Origin: Alternaria dauci
Taxonomy: Eukaryota > Ascomycota > Dothideomycetes > Pleosporales > Pleosporaceae
NCBI RefSeq assembly: GCF_042100115.1
Contig: NC_091274.1
Coordinates: 1,860,001-1,924,000, forward strand
Reading direction: 5' to 3'
DNA: 64,000 bases
How positions within the stretch are numbered: the first letter of the stretch is position 1; the number at the start of each line of letters is the position of its first letter. The position numbers were made by a program, and so were the translations under genes. Below, in pieces: positions 46,668 through 59,480 of this stretch. The notes beneath the pieces are model-generated. The model was given only the letters and a program-made list of their open reading frames with translations. It was not told the DNA's origin and did no database searches.

Positions 46668-49147
46668 TCAATGGCCAACGGGCAGCCAGGTTCTGCGCTC
46701 GTCCATACTTCTGTTGGTACGACCTCCCGGTGTCAAGGGGATCTCAACGCGCGCTCGATCGTTACGCTCCGGATCACTATCCGAATCGTATGCATCAGAC
46801 AGGCGGGAGAAGTAGTCGGCGAGCCCACTTGTGGGCGATGCAATGGTTTCGTAAAGCGGAGGTGGGGTCTCTACAGGTGGGGGTGGTTCAATTTCCGAGA
46901 ATGCGGGTGGGTTGAATGATGGTACGCGCATAAGATGAATGGGTCGTTGTACTGTAGAGTCATTCGGTCCGCCAATATGCGCTGCTTGCGGACGAGTAAG
47001 CGCTGGTGTTTGTACCATTGCGTCCGAGTTCCCTCTTGAGCGGCCTATTGAGCTCAAGGTTGGAACAAAGCTGGTTGGGGAGTTGCGTCGGGCTGGTGCA
47101 TTCGGGCATCCGCACTCGGGTACGCGCGTACCACTCAGGGCTGGTTCAGGTGATGAGTATGCTGGCAGCGCTGTGTTCGCTTGCGTAGCTTGACACGAGA
47201 GGATATGGAAGGGAGAGTCAATGGAGATTTCAAAGTGTCTTCTCTTTGACGGGTCAGTGGCGTCCGGTTTTGAAAGGCGCATGACGAGCTAATGAATTGT
47301 TAGTGTTTGTGACATTGAAACTCGAGGTCGAACATGCCTTGATCCAATGGTGTACCTGAATGTTCTGGTACGTAGTGTCGAAATGTAGTCTTGATGACTT
47401 GTCTTTTTCTTTTAGATTGTGGCAGCTTGGTAGCTGTACGTTGAATTCCATCTCTGTGGGACCAACGTTTGCGTCGCCTCCAAGGTCACCCAGAAGATTC
47501 GTAGGGTCTTGCACCTGCACGTCTTCGCCTCGGGAAGCAGCCGCTCGTTGATCGTATGGAACACCCCCTCCAGAGACTATTCGCATTGTGCTACCGGGAA
47601 AGGTACTGGTGGGTGGACCGTCTGCGCGTTTCTCGAATAGTTGAACCTTACGGACCGGCTCCATTCGATGCACTCGCTTGTTGTTGCAGAAGTACTCGAC
47701 GTTCTCCGTGACGAACACCTTGATGCGATGACATTGCACCTTGGCAAGCGGAGTCAGCTTGAAGGCAATAGGAACCTGTGCACCGAGCGGGAAGGATTTG
47801 CCAGAGATGACAATGTCGTAGTGTAGCTGGTCTTCCCAGCTGCGGCTGATAGCGATGGGCTCAACTTGCTCCAGTGACCCCTCTGAAGGTGCGCGGATCA
47901 GGGTGACTTCCTTTGTTCCAACAAGGTTTGTGCGGAAGGCGCCAGCGCGTTCGACAGTAGCTTCCAACTCATACTTGACTGAACCAAGATCGACATCGAT
48001 GGTCTCGGGAAGGTGGCTGTCTAGTGGTAACTCAAAGTTGTACATGTACTCTCCAGGGTTGAAGGTCCTGTAACCCTTTTGTGCTACCGAGGGGCCGCCT
48101 CCAGGAGTGTCGCCCTTGCCGAAGCTTCGCGATTGATTGACTTGTAACGATAGTCGTTTAGCCTCTTTTGTCGTTAGATTCAGCGAGGAGTTGTTTGGCG
48201 ATGCAGTCAATCCACCAGAGCCCTTGTAAAGTTCCACGTGATCTGCACCAGTGCCGTTCTCCGCATTAGGGAATTGTGAGTTGAAAAATGGCCAAGTGTG
48301 GCTCATCAGAGTGTCCACTTCTTCAAATTCCACTTTCTTTGGCGGAATGCCTAACGAGGGTTAATTTTGAAGAGGGATATTTGTAGACGAACGTACCTTC
48401 TGGCCACTTGGTCGTCGCTTTGCCTCTGAACTTGAGCGTGACAGCCTTCAGTTTCGAGGATTTTGTAATTTTCAAACATAGTGTTCCACGAAGCATGGCT
48501 GTGCTTCGCTCTGCATGCTCGGCTTGCTCGAACCCCCGTAAGAACAGAACCGGCTCTGTGAGTTGCACGTTGACACTGACACCACCACCTGAAGCCACCG
48601 GCTTCTCCTCTGGCACGCTCTTTACATTGGTGATGATGCATTTTGCGGATGCGCGACCGGAAGACCAATGTGACTCGGCGACTGATGGTCTGGGCAAGCC
48701 TGGTGCAGCCAACGCACCTCCAATTGCGCCTACAGCGCCAGTGCCAGAGTTCCTGGTAAGGGACCTCATAATGGCGGCCTGCGAAGATGGAACTGAGGCA
48801 ACCGAGTTGCGATTGCTGCTGCTGGTGCTTGTCGACGACCGGGGCGTGGGGATATCTGTGGGTTCGGTGTTGGAAGAAAAGTGGGTGTCGATAAACGACC
48901 GCAGGAAACGTTTGGCGCTGTCGCGTGGGACCGCCAGCTTTTCTGTAAAGTACGACTTGCTAGTCGTCTGGCGTCTCTGGACACGAAGTAGCGTCGGATC
49001 GGGGCCGACGTGTGCGATGTGAATGCGGTGTGGTCTGCGATTGCGACCCGCAAAGATGCCGCGGTAGGTTCGCGGAGGACAGTCTAAATGGTCGGGGAGG
49101 TATCGTAGTCGGCCGCGTTCAGAGTAGACTGTGTGGTACTCTGGCAT
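46668..49147 (-). CDS. Alpha-arrestin with PPxY motif
   Basis: Alpha-arrestins recruit the ubiquitin ligase Rsp5/Nedd4 to plasma-membrane transporters to trigger endocytosis. Exons: 49147-48397, 48350-47338 and 47288-46668, 794 aa. Intron 1 is 46 nt (GTACGT...GTTAG). Intron 2 (47337-47289) needs a GC donor (AAG|GCATGT) and ends CATTAG. The arrestin-N region is about 160-400 (VNVQLTEPVLFLRG, AVTLKFRGKATTKWPEG, YMYNFELPLDSHLPETIDV). The arrestin-C region is about 420-610 (GKSFPLGAQVPIAFKLTPLA, VFVTENVEYFCNNKRVHRME). The Ser/Pro-rich tail has PPPPVETPPPLYE, whose PPLY is a ligase-binding motif. Which yeast ART it matches cannot be told by eye. Confidence 0.9.
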
Positions 49148-50917
49148 AGCGATGATGCGTTAGTGAGGTGAAGTGCAGGGCGGGAGAAGGATCAAGGTGT
49201 CGGGCAAAGGCATGCAGCGCGCCGAGTCTTATACAGGGTGTAATTGTAGAAGTCGAGAACAATTTGGCTTGTACAAGTGCTCAGAGTCATGAGAGGGGCA
49301 CAAAGACTTGGTGGACTGGGTAACCCAACCAGGTTCCCCGTGGATGCTTTGGGAAGGGACGATGAGGTTGGGCGCTACTAGACAAAGGGCCCGAACGCGG
49401 TGAAGGGGGAGATGAGACAAGGACTCACAGAGCGAGACAGGGTATCAAGAAGTTTGGTGAGGCTACCTAGTTAATGATGTGTGAATGCGATCAGCACGAC
49501 AGGCCACTGTAGTGCTGTGGAGCGGTGAGGTTGCCGGTGCGTCGGAAGCGTGCGGGAATACCCTGTTTAGGAGCGACTGCGCTGGCGACGAGGGGAGGTT
49601 TTTGGTCAGGACAACAACGGCGAGTAACAGGGACTCGGGCGTGTTTTGAAGTGAGTTGCAGCTAGCCAGCTTGCAAGCATGTTACGAGGGCGCGAGCATG
49701 TCAGACTAAGCGTGTGCAAGGACGGCGAAAGTGCACCGGCGTCGAGTGCAGGGAACAGGACGGATGACGCGGACGGTGTGCAGTGCTGCTGGTCAGCGGG
49801 GTCGCAGCAGCTGGGATAGTGGATTTGAGATGTTGCTTAGCAGAATTGTCAGGGTGGAGAAGGGCTGCGGTGCCGAATGGGGCAGGGAAGCGTTCATGAG
49901 CACGTCAAGCAGCGTGCCAGACGAGTACAGTATTCCCGCAGCGGGTATATCAAGTGCTAGCTACTGGGAGCGCATGCACGACCGTGGCTTTGCGCGGACG
50001 GAGGCTCGGATGCATTACATCATCCTGAGCACCCAGAGTGTGCTGCAAGACTCGATGCAGGGGTGAGATCTCAATGCCATCGCCCAAGGCGTGCTTCTAG
50101 GCCCGTTGGCGGATAGCGACCGACTACGGGATACCCGGCACGGTGCTCTGATCGACGACGACATGGCAGGCGTCCTCGCACGACTAGTCAGCCGGCACGG
50201 ATGAGATTACATGTTATTGTACATAGGCGAGCACAAGCATGCGCTCACTCATCGAGAGTGACGGGATCGCTTGGACCCAAGCTCCATAGCCACGCTGTTC
50301 CTGGGCAACGCGCAATCTCTCAAGTGACAAGACAGACCAAGCAGTTGCTGCCCTCTGGCTGTGCTCATGGTCGGCGGGCTGCTGTGCCTTGATTTTTGCA
50401 AGATTGGAGCACTTTGATAGACTGCAACCACACAAACAGGGCGTCCGCGCTTTGCGTCCCACGATCGCCGAAAAGAAAAACAGCACGCTCAATCGCGTAG
50501 AGATCGGCGCCCTGGGGTTCTGAATCTGGAGTTGCAGCAATTGCGAGTGGGCGGATCGGCGCAGAGAACAGGGCGAGTTGCCAGCTCAGCCGCCCCCAAG
50601 CTCGAGGCCAGGAACGAAGCAGTCGTCATTCTGGCTGCGGTGGGTCCTCGGCAGTGGAGGAGAAAGCTTTTTTTTTTTCGTTGCATGTGGCGAGGTTCGG
50701 ATCATCTGGGGGATGGTCCAAGGTGGGAAGCAAGGCGGACAGTGCGGAAGGAGTAGCGAGATGTCGCCGAGACGTAGGGCTTCCACCGCCAGAACGCACG
50801 TGACTGCGAGCTGCGTTCCCCGCAACGCGTGGGCAAGACGAGGCTTAGCCCAGACGCGCTTTCTTCGGCGTTAAGCACACGACACTGCGACGTCTGCATG
50901 TGCCCGCCAGTCTCGCC
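49148..50917. promoter_or_regulatory. Divergent intergenic, alpha-arrestin / DPB11
   Basis: 1.8 kb between divergent starts, with several overlapping open frames and no domain-bearing protein. GC-rich throughout; a T9 run lies at about 50669-50679. Long leaders for both genes are likely. Confidence 0.5.
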
Positions 50918-53724
50918 ATGGATGCGAATGCGAACAATGGAGGCTACGGTGCGCCTCACATGACGGCCATGCTCTGTGAGCGCAGTTGCTGACACTATGT
51001 AGGGACTGCCCAACTGCCCCTGGCTGGCGCCATCCTCTGCTGCACCTCCATCGCCCCCGAGCAGCGCGTACGTCTCCCCAGTATCCTCGTCCATGGCCCG
51101 CTCTAACAGCCGCATAGGCCAAACTCGCCTCCATTGGCGCGCAGATGGGCGCGACCATCAAGCTCGACCTCACGTCCGACGTAACCCACCTCATAGTCGG
51201 CAGCACCGACAGCGCAAAATACCGCTATGTCGCAAAGTCGCGCGACGACGTCAAGGTCCTGGCCCCGGAATGGCTTGAGGCGCTGAGGGAGGTGTGGATG
51301 GCTGGCGACGATGTCCTGGACATGGCCGCGCTGGAACACGAGTACCGCATGCCCACTCTCGCGGGATTGAAGATATGCCTCACGGGCTTCGACAACCGTA
51401 CGTTGCCCGCTCTGCGCACATGGCACGATGCTGACCCATGCAGCTGAGCAGCGAAAGAGCATCCAGGAGACGGTCGACGCCAACGGAGCCGAGTACCACG
51501 GCGATCTCACAAAGTCCGTCACCCACCTCATCGCCGCTGCGCCGTCGGGCAAGAAGTACGAACACGCCCTGAACTGGAGGATGAAGATTGTGGCGCTGGA
51601 GTGGCTCCACCAGAGTCTGGAGAGGGGCATGGTGCTGGATGAGGCCCTCTACAACCCCACCATGCCCGTCCAGGAGCGAGGCAAAGGCGCCTGGGATCGC
51701 AAACTGCCTGCCTCGCCCGCCCTGGGCAAGCGCACACGAGATGCAGAAACAAGCCAGGCTCTGAATCCTTTCCGCAGGAAGCTGCGTCGCTCCGCGAGCA
51801 CCAAAGTGGGTAGCCAGAGCGATGCCTTTTGGGCGGGCATCACAGCGCCTAGTTTCGAGCGACAGCTAGACGAGGATGAGTGGACAGAGGACATTGCGAC
51901 TAAGCCAGAGAGTACGCACGCAAGCACCCGTACACACACACCGGCAGCCTCTGTCAATGCCAACGATACGCTTACCGAAGCGCAACTTGATGACCATGCA
52001 GACAATCATGACCAATCTTTGCCACCACAATCCAACGACGTGTCCCAATATGATGGCATCTTTGAGGGTCGCGTTGTATGCACTCATGGCTTTGATGTAG
52101 ACAAGGTTTGTCATTCTCCACCTCAGGTTCTAGGCCTCACTGACGTCTCCACTAGACAAGCATTTTGCGGCAGCATCTGGAGAGCAACGGCGCGCAAGTA
52201 ATACGCGTGGCTGATCTCAACAATGCCTCATTCGATGATCTACGGCGTGGCTACTTGGTAATCCCACATGACGTCGAGGTCGATTTGACGGTACTTCCGG
52301 AGCGTGCCGGGGCACACCTCAATCTGGTCACTAATTGGTGGGTCGAACGCTGCCTCTATGGAAAACGTCTAGTAGATCCTGCCGGTGATGTATTGAGTCG
52401 ACCATTCAAAAAGCTTAGTATTAGTGGTACGGTCGCGCATCACCGTTGATTCATTGGTTGCTGACAGAGCCAGGGTTCTCCGGCCTGACAATCAACTCCA
52501 CGGGCTTTTCCGGCATCGAGCTGCTGCATGTGACGAAAATTGTCACGCTTATGGGTACGGCACCTGCTCCGCGTCCATTGAAATGGTCTGACAATCTTGA
52601 CAGGCGCCTCGTACGATGAACAGCTATCTGCAAAGACCTCGGTTGTGATCTGCAACCCTCCTACTGTAAACACTCCGAAACTCAAATTCGCAACGGACAA
52701 GCGGATACCCGCAGTACACGCGAGATGGCTTTGGGATTGTGTGAGCAGTGGTCGGCTGCAGGCGTATGCTGAGTATCAGTTGAACAAGCCAGCACCACCC
52801 CAGCCACAAAAGGCAAAGGAAAGGGCCCAGCTTCAGGATAGCGCGCCTACTGCGCCGTTTTCCGAAGAGGAAAGTCTGGAGTTGCGTCAGAAGAAGCAAC
52901 AGCCCACCAAGATCGTGGCGAAGCCCCAGCACCAACAACGGCCCCAGCGGCCTGGTGCTCTTGCTCTCGCTCAATCAGCAAAGACGACGCCTGCATCAGC
53001 GACAGACTCGGTGACTAACGCCATTGGTGATGATGACGAGTCTGCCATACACGGAATGGACGGCGCAGGATCATATCCTCTCCAGGAAACCAGTGCCAAC
53101 TCCCCGCGCCGTCCATCAACATCTTCAAACGCTCCAAACCCATTTTCACGAGCCCGGAGCTCATCCGCCGAGTCGCTCATAGCTCCCGCACCCCGCAAGT
53201 CAAAGCTCGGTCAGAGCAACACTGCCCCAGATTGCGTGGTTGCTGATCCGGAACCCGACTCAGTGATTCCGGCAGCTACCGAACCGCCGGCTCCACAGGA
53301 AGCACCAAAAGCAAAAGAGTCAATAAAAGAACCCAGATCGGAAGAAAAGGATTACTCTAGCATCTTAGCTCAGCTCCGCGCGAACCGCAAAGCTGCGCCA
53401 ACGTCAGTTGATCAGGCACCCGGCAAGACCCGTCAAAGACGGCAGCTGGGTCGTGCCACGTCGACACGATCCAACACGTCGGCCGGTGACAGCTCCGGAA
53501 ATGTACCGGCTGAGGAGGAGAACGAGAGCACGGTGCTTGTAGAAGAGTATCAGCCTAGTCAGGAGCTGGGGTGGGACTCTCCGGGCGCGGCCAAGGCGAG
53601 AGAGCAGATGATCAGGAAGCTCGGTGGTACTGTACAGGATAAGAGTGTGGCGGTTGAAGGTATTGGGGTTGTGAAGGATGTAGGAGGTGCGACGGGAAGA
53701 GCAGGGAGGAAGAGAAGAGGATGA
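50918..53724 (+). CDS. DPB11: Four-BRCT replication/checkpoint scaffold (Dpb11/Rad4/TopBP1)
   Basis: Scaffold that brings phosphorylated Sld2/Sld3-type factors and the 9-1-1 clamp together in replication initiation and the DNA damage checkpoint. Seven exons: 50918-50948, 51003-51067, 51118-51397, 51444-52105, 52156-52426, 52468-52554 and 52604-53724, giving 838 aa. All introns are GT-AG with consistent phase. BRCT1 starts PLAGAILCCTSIAPEQR, recognisable only after splicing the first three exons, then ATIKLDLTSDVTHLIVG. BRCT2 has LAGLKICLTGFDNPEQR and TKSVTHLIAAAPSGKKYEHA. BRCT3 begins FEGRVVCTHGFDVDK and runs to NWWVERCLYGKRL. BRCT4 has GLTINSTGFSGIELLHVTKI and VHARWLWDCVSSGRL. The C-terminal third is a disordered Ser/Pro-rich tail. 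Layout matches fission yeast Rad4/Cut5. Confidence 0.93.
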
Positions 53725-53879
53725 AGACTCCCCGCTGCATGTATATATGGTGCATGTACGAAGACTTGTGTTGGATTCTCTGCATGGTATGGCATGGCGC
53801 AAAGCATAGCAAGGTGTTTTGGTCAAGCAATGGGCATAGCGTGGCGTTTGTAATACCATCCAAGCATTAATAGACCTTG

Positions 53880-55030
53880 TCATATTCCATATGTTACCTT
53901 CAACCTCCTTTCCAAGTGTCCCTTGGCGGTTATGATTTCCCCACCCGATCCATCCTCGCTTATTCCCAGCCTCTTTCTCTGACTCCTCAACTCTTCCTCC
54001 CCTCTGTTGCCAAATCGCTCAATTACCGGACTAGGTACAGCATCTAACCTGGCCTCGTCCAGCGGATGACAGAAATACGCCATGCTATACCTCTCTTGTC
54101 CACCCTCGAAGGTAACACGATGAACAGTGGATTTCAACATTCCATTCGTCCAGTAACACAACAAGTCACCTATGTTTACTAGGATAGGAGGATGTTGGTT
54201 AGTGGAAGGGGATGGGTCCACAGGCACGGCTTTCCAGCCCGAAGGGGTAGACAATTCGAGACCGGGTTGACCCGGGAGTCGGAAGAGAAGAGTGAGACTG
54301 CCATAGTCTGAGTGTGCGCCTGCACGAATACTAGTTTCGCCTTGTTTGGACTCTTTTCCCTGGGATAACGTGGGCGGGTAGAATAGCATGCGGAAGATGG
54401 TGCCGGACGGGCCGAGGGATTGGTCGTGGCGGGTGCTGAAGTAGTGGGGGTCGGGTATTTGTAGGGCTGTGTTGAGGAGGGAGAGAATGTTTGTGCAGAG
54501 GGCGTGGCAGGATGATTGGAAACGCGATATGAGTTCTGAAGATTCTCGCAGAGGCGGAGGTAGGGGCTGGAGGCTCGGGTTAGGAGGTCCGATATTGAAG
54601 GCCTCCTTTGGGTCGCCTTGCTGTTGATGCTTGTATCAACACTGGCATTGTTTCTTGTTCGCGATTCGACGAGGCTTTACCTTTTGGCCCTGGGGATCCA
54701 GTGACTCGCCTTGCATTTGAACCCAACCGCGGTTTATGCCACCAGCCTTTTTCGAGTGGATCGCGAATTCCGACTTTTGCTCTTTGGGGGCAGCGAAAAA
54801 CTCTTTGGACTATGTCGATAAATGAAGCCATTCTCTTCGGCGTATTTGAGACGACTCACCAGGTTGAACATGTCATCGATGTCTTGTGGTGAAATGGTCA
54901 CGCCGTCATTCTTGATGTAGAGAAAGCCATGTGTAGAAGCTGCGTCCAGTACCTGCTGAGCGACTGTCTCGGAGGGCTTGGCGATGTCAATCACCGGTAT
55001 GGAGTCTTGGTCGTTTTCGGGCGGAGACAT
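53880..55030 (-). CDS. 2-oxoglutarate/Fe(II)-dependent dioxygenase (IPNS-like)
   Basis: Non-haem iron oxygenase of the isopenicillin-N-synthase/flavanone-hydroxylase fold; substrate unknown. Exons: 55030-54860, 54809-54681 and 54620-53880, with introns of 50 and 60 nt, 346 aa. The N-terminal DIOX-N part holds IPVIDIAKPSETVAQQVLDA and GFLYIKNDGV. Splicing yields SKEFFAAPKEQKSEFAI and NRGWVQMQGESLDP, typical of the family. Iron ligands are His203 and Asp205 (AGAHSDYGSLT) and His267 (LKSTVHRV). The cosubstrate Arg277 and Ser279 lie in ERYSMAYF. All catalytic residues are present. It converges with DPB11, stops about 155 bases apart. No biosynthetic neighbours suggest a pathway. Confidence 0.9.
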
Positions 55031-55529
55031 TGTCGAGTGAGAGTGCGAATGGGAAGCGTGCAAGCTTGGAGGTTAGAGAGGTGAGGGGCAGAGGTGAGGC
55101 GGGGGGACCAGGCACTAGGAGAGCTATGTACAGAGGGAACAGACTCAGACGTCGCATCTACTTGGATGCAGGCCACGCAACTGCGAGTGCCTGCTGAGCC
55201 GTCGTCGGATTACGCACTCGGCACGACTCCGTCCGTCTGTCTACCTGTCTGCCCTAATGGCGTGTACCTGAGCTAGCGCCCGGCTGATCAGGGATTTGGT
55301 AGCCGCCAAGGCGTGGAGCTGCGTCGGAGCTTCCAATTTACTGCCCCAAACCCCCGCAACCACGTCTACGACTTTGTGACTTCAGCACCCGTCGTCGCTA
55401 CACTCTCCGCCCTCGACGACCCTCGCAACATCACTTGGAGGCGCCGACTCTGCCCGCTCTTATCCACTCATTACCGCCCCCCCTCATTACTATAGCCTCG
55501 ATTTGCCAATTCCACACGCGACGGGCACC
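55031..55529. promoter_or_regulatory. Divergent promoter, dioxygenase / MKT1
   Basis: 500 bp between divergent starts. Pyrimidine-rich before 55530. No further gene seen. Confidence 0.5.
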
Positions 55530-57992
55530 ATGATCCGCGACTTTGTGCAGTGGACGGCCGCATTCGGCGAGACAGGCGAGCTCGAGCAGCTGCGCAACTG
55601 CCGCGTCGGCATCGAAGCCGCGGAGTATCTGAACCAGCGCATCCTCAACCACCCGCGCGCAAAGGAACCGCTTGTCCCTGCACTGGGCGGTCTCCCCCTG
55701 GCCCTGACACAGCACACCGAGGACGACCTCGCCCACTTCCGCAGCTTCGACATCGAGCCCTACTTCGTCTTCAGCGGGCTCGACATCACAAAACAGGAGG
55801 ATCCGTTTAGACAGAAGACGGAAGAGGCAGCCGTCAACATCAATGCCTGGACTTTGTACGACAGCCACGAGGCCGAAGCCTCAGTCGCCAAATTCGGACA
55901 ATCAAGTACGGCCACCCGCTGTGAGGCGACTGTATAGCATACTGACTCGTCTTAGCATACGTCACGCCCGAGGACCTCTTCCGTGCGCTGCAGTCCACCC
56001 TGACCGAACAGAACATCCGCTGGACTGTTGCACCATATAGCGCGTGGGCCCAGGTTAGCAGTGTCCGGACAGTCCATGGCAGTGGCTAATTGTGTGTCTA
56101 GTTGGCATACCTCGAAAAGCACGAATACGTTCACGCCGTCGCCGGCTCGTCCGACATCCTCATCTTCGAGTGCGCCAAAATCATTACATCGTGGGACTTT
56201 GAATCCCGGCAGTTCAGCTTTGTGCGCCGGGAGAAATGCGTGGCTGACTTGTCCAAGTTCGTCGGCGCTCCAAACATCTCAGACGACATCTTCCTCGACA
56301 CATGCATACTCGCGGGCACGCCCTTCCTTCCAACCCACCCCATCCTCGATGCGCCCAACAGGGCTGAGCTGATCAAGCCGTACAGCGCCATCAAGACCAT
56401 CATGAGCAATGGCCAGTCTGGATACTCTGTGGTTGTCAACAACAACGATGTTCCACCGGCAGGAAAAGAATACGTCACACGATACCAGAAAGCACGTTTG
56501 GCTGTGAAGAACCACCCCGTCTACACGGAGGAAGGAAAGGTCGAGCCTCAAAACTCCGCGTCCATGCCCAACGATGCCGGACAATATTTGGGCCAGAGGC
56601 TTCCAGATGAGATCCTCCACTACATGTCAAAAGGTCTCATCAACCCACGTATACTCCAATGGCGTACCACCTGTCAGGTATTCGAAGTTCCTCCTATGGA
56701 TGGTGGTAATTCCCCAGAGTACAAGGAGCTCGTCAGCTCCAAACTCATTCCGCTGCGAACACCAGTCGTCAACCTCCTGTCTAGCTCTTTGCATAACTGG
56801 TACCGACACCAATCTCTCCATCAGACACATTGGTATTCGCCAATAGAACCCAACGGTAAACGGCCGTCCACAACCATCCCCGTTGAGAAGCCATCGGAAG
56901 CACAGGCTCCTCTGATTGTCGACGCCTGGAATGTAAAGGAAGCTACATTCAAGGATGTTGTCGCACAGTACAAGGTCAGTAGAGCTGCAATCCAGTCACT
57001 GATTTCCTACTAACACTCGCACCAGGATTGCGGAGATCTCGGCGCAGCCATTCTATCGCTACAAAACAATGACTTCGTTACCAAATCAATCGCTAAGAAA
57101 GACCCCAAAGATCCCCTCTCGTCCACTTCTGAAATAGTGTACAACTCAATCTGGCGTTTCCTTGCTCTACGGGAGTACGTTGATGCAAAGACCCATAACC
57201 TGACACCTTGGGGTAAAGTCCTTGCTTCTGTTATAGAAGCTTTGGGGGGCAGGAAAGAGCACGAAGAAGCTGCAGTGGTTGCGATCGAGCTGATACGGAT
57301 GGGCCTCTTGACCTCCAATATCGACATGTTCTCTGCGTACAATGGCGCACCGATGCGTGGTAGCAGTAAGTGCAATGGGCCTGACAAACTTTTGCATAAC
57401 TGACAGCTACACAGCCAAAGACAAGAATTCAAACATGCTAGTGTCTCGTGTTGCTGGTCTGGGCGTTCTTCACCACCGCCCGATTGGCTTCACCGGCCCT
57501 CTCAGTCAGCATCTACTTGGTTACAACTCTATCATCAACGTTGTCCGCCAGGCGCTCCGAGACCTGGTTGAGGTAGCAGCCACACAAATGTTCTGTACTG
57601 GTTGCTGCAATCGGCATGCTGATATACCAGTCATTGCAATGAAGTCAGTGACCCAAACCGTCACCAACCTGCCTGTTATACTGACGTCCTCTAGGCTACC
57701 CTTTCTCCTCCCAAACAACTGTGCGCTCAGTATAGCTGTGAAGTCATACCTCGATGAACTTCTCAGCAATGATGCCGATCCAACTGCCCCCGAAACCAAA
57801 GCACGCGTTGTTGAAACAGCATCGTCACGCTACTTCCCACAATCACTCAACCTCCCCGGTGATCTCAAATCAGCATTCTCGCTATGGGACGCCATATATG
57901 CCGGCGTCAAGTCTTCAAATAACTCGACTATACCAGAAGCGACCAGGCAGCTATGGGCAGAGACAGACAGCTGGCTGGCCGAACGGCGGTAG
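55530..57992 (+). CDS. MKT1: Post-transcriptional regulator Mkt1
   Basis: XPG/FEN-fold protein without obvious nuclease activity; in yeast it acts with Pbp1 on mRNA translation and stability. Six exons: 55530-55905, 55956-56053, 56102-56974, 57026-57365, 57415-57643 and 57695-57992, giving 737 aa. All introns are about 48-51 nt, GT-AG. The XPG-N-like part spans about 1-125 (GIEAAEYLNQRIL, AVNINAWTLYDSHEAEASVAKFG). The XPG-I-like part follows (QLAYLEKHEYVHAVAGSSDI). The MKT1-N and MKT1-C regions contain LPDEILHYMSKGLINPRILQ and SIWRFLALREYVDAKTHNLT plus GLGVLHHRPIGFTGPLSQHL. Length matches fungal Mkt1. Confidence 0.93.
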
Positions 57993-59018
57993 AACCGCAA
58001 ACTGCATCCTCATGCGGGCCTAAAAATGGCAACAGATGGCCTTAATCTGAGCCGCTACCCCATGAAGGCCCAGGAAGATCGGCTCCTCGCCATCGCGGGT
58101 GCCTTGAGAGGTATGGAGACTTGGTACTCCACATATGAAGACAAAAGGGAAGATATGCATGCCGTTGGTAAGATCCTCGAAGCAGTCGATGAGCTGATGG
58201 ATCGCCATCACGGAAGACGCAGATGTCGTGGTGTCCATAGACGTAGTCTATGATACAGTAGAAAATACCAATACTCAGACTCCAAGACTCCATCGTGTTG
58301 CTCAGGTCGTGCTTCAGGTGCAAGGTTGATTTGCTCATGCTGTACAAGAAGCAGCTCTCCAAGACAAGGTCACAGAGCTGCAAAAGTGGCTGGCACAACA
58401 ACACGATTTTCGAGCCAGTACCAAGCGACTATGTAATCCTGAGGATGATAACTAGCAAAGTCTTGGGGCGGTAAGTTTTGCGAGCAGCCAAAGTCCTGGC
58501 ACTGTGGCTGAGCTATTGTTAGGCACTCTTTAGGCCTCTGGAAATGACCCGTACGAAGCCCGTCGCAGGATGGGAGTTTCTCTACAGCATCGGGCACCAC
58601 GTTCAGCAAATCATTGAGTCGATTGCAGAATAACCAAAGCGCACTGTAGATTAGATTTTACAGCTCATTGTTGAAACCCACAACCCGCAGATCATACATG
58701 AATAGCAGAAGCCAGATGATCGTCTGTGAAGAAGTGTCGAGCACATCTTTCCGTAGGCTGCTACAATCACGTGCCCTTGCATGTCAGCTTTTGCCTTCAA
58801 CATGAAACCGCCCACAACTCGGAATATCCTATCGCGCAATACCCACCTACAGGCATCTAGGCTCACGTGGTGTCACATGCGTCTTGCTGCCTTTTTCCCA
58901 AATCTACCTAATCTCCTGCTCTATCGTCTATTTATACGCTCATCTCCCGCTCTGTTCATTTTTTCATACTTACCAGTCAGGGTCGGCGAGCACATGCTTT
59001 CGCATAGACCGACGTAGA
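57993..59018. other. Intergenic with possible coding relics
   Basis: A 75-codon open frame starts 34 bases after MKT1 (58026-58253). Reading on, a piece with QEAALQDKVTELQKWLAQQH (about 58345-58405) looks protein-like but has stops before it. I cannot assign either and treat the stretch as non-coding or decayed. Confidence 0.35.
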
Positions 59019-59169
59019 TCAGCTGCATGGCACTATTGCGGTACTGCTCTTGTCTGATGGCTCCATGTGGGCGGTCTCTGGCATAATTTTTGTTGTCTTT
59101 TTCATTGGTTCTTCACACCACGGTGCGAGGACCGAGGAAGGGGTGTATAATTTTGAGAGGTGCATGTGG

Positions 59170-59480
59170 CGGTTGTCTTGTCGATGAATGCCTTGACGAA
59201 ACTCACAGCGTCCAGACATCCGGAACACAGCGCTACGGAATATGAGAAGACGACGGGAGATTGGGAATTCTTGAAACGCCGAGCCTGTCACCATAGCCTG
59301 CAATGTGATCTCGATCTCTTCTGAGCCTGCACCGGTTTGTTAGATGGACAGACAATCCACCCACATATAACTCTCACCTAGAGCCTTAACCAAATACGTA
59401 GCATCTCTGATCGTAGCAGGGGCTAGCGATGGGCTGGACTGGTCGCTGACCAAAGACGAATCTACACAAGAAAGAGCCAG
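59170..59480 (-). pseudogene. HET-domain gene relic
   Basis: One piece (about 59480-59340) reads SLAPATIRDATYLVKALGES then YMWVDCLSI and a stop, a clear copy of the HET-domain core (the TIRDAI...LG..YLWVDSLCI block). The next piece (about 59303-59170) reads SAFQEFPISRRLLIFRS and GRCEFRQGIHRQD, matching the later HET block (W-T-F-Q-E...SRRLLIF). The 60-80 residues that normally separate these blocks are missing, as are the start and the C-terminal region. It is a deleted, non-functional fragment, distinct from the intact HET gene at 4.4-6.9 kb. Confidence 0.7.
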
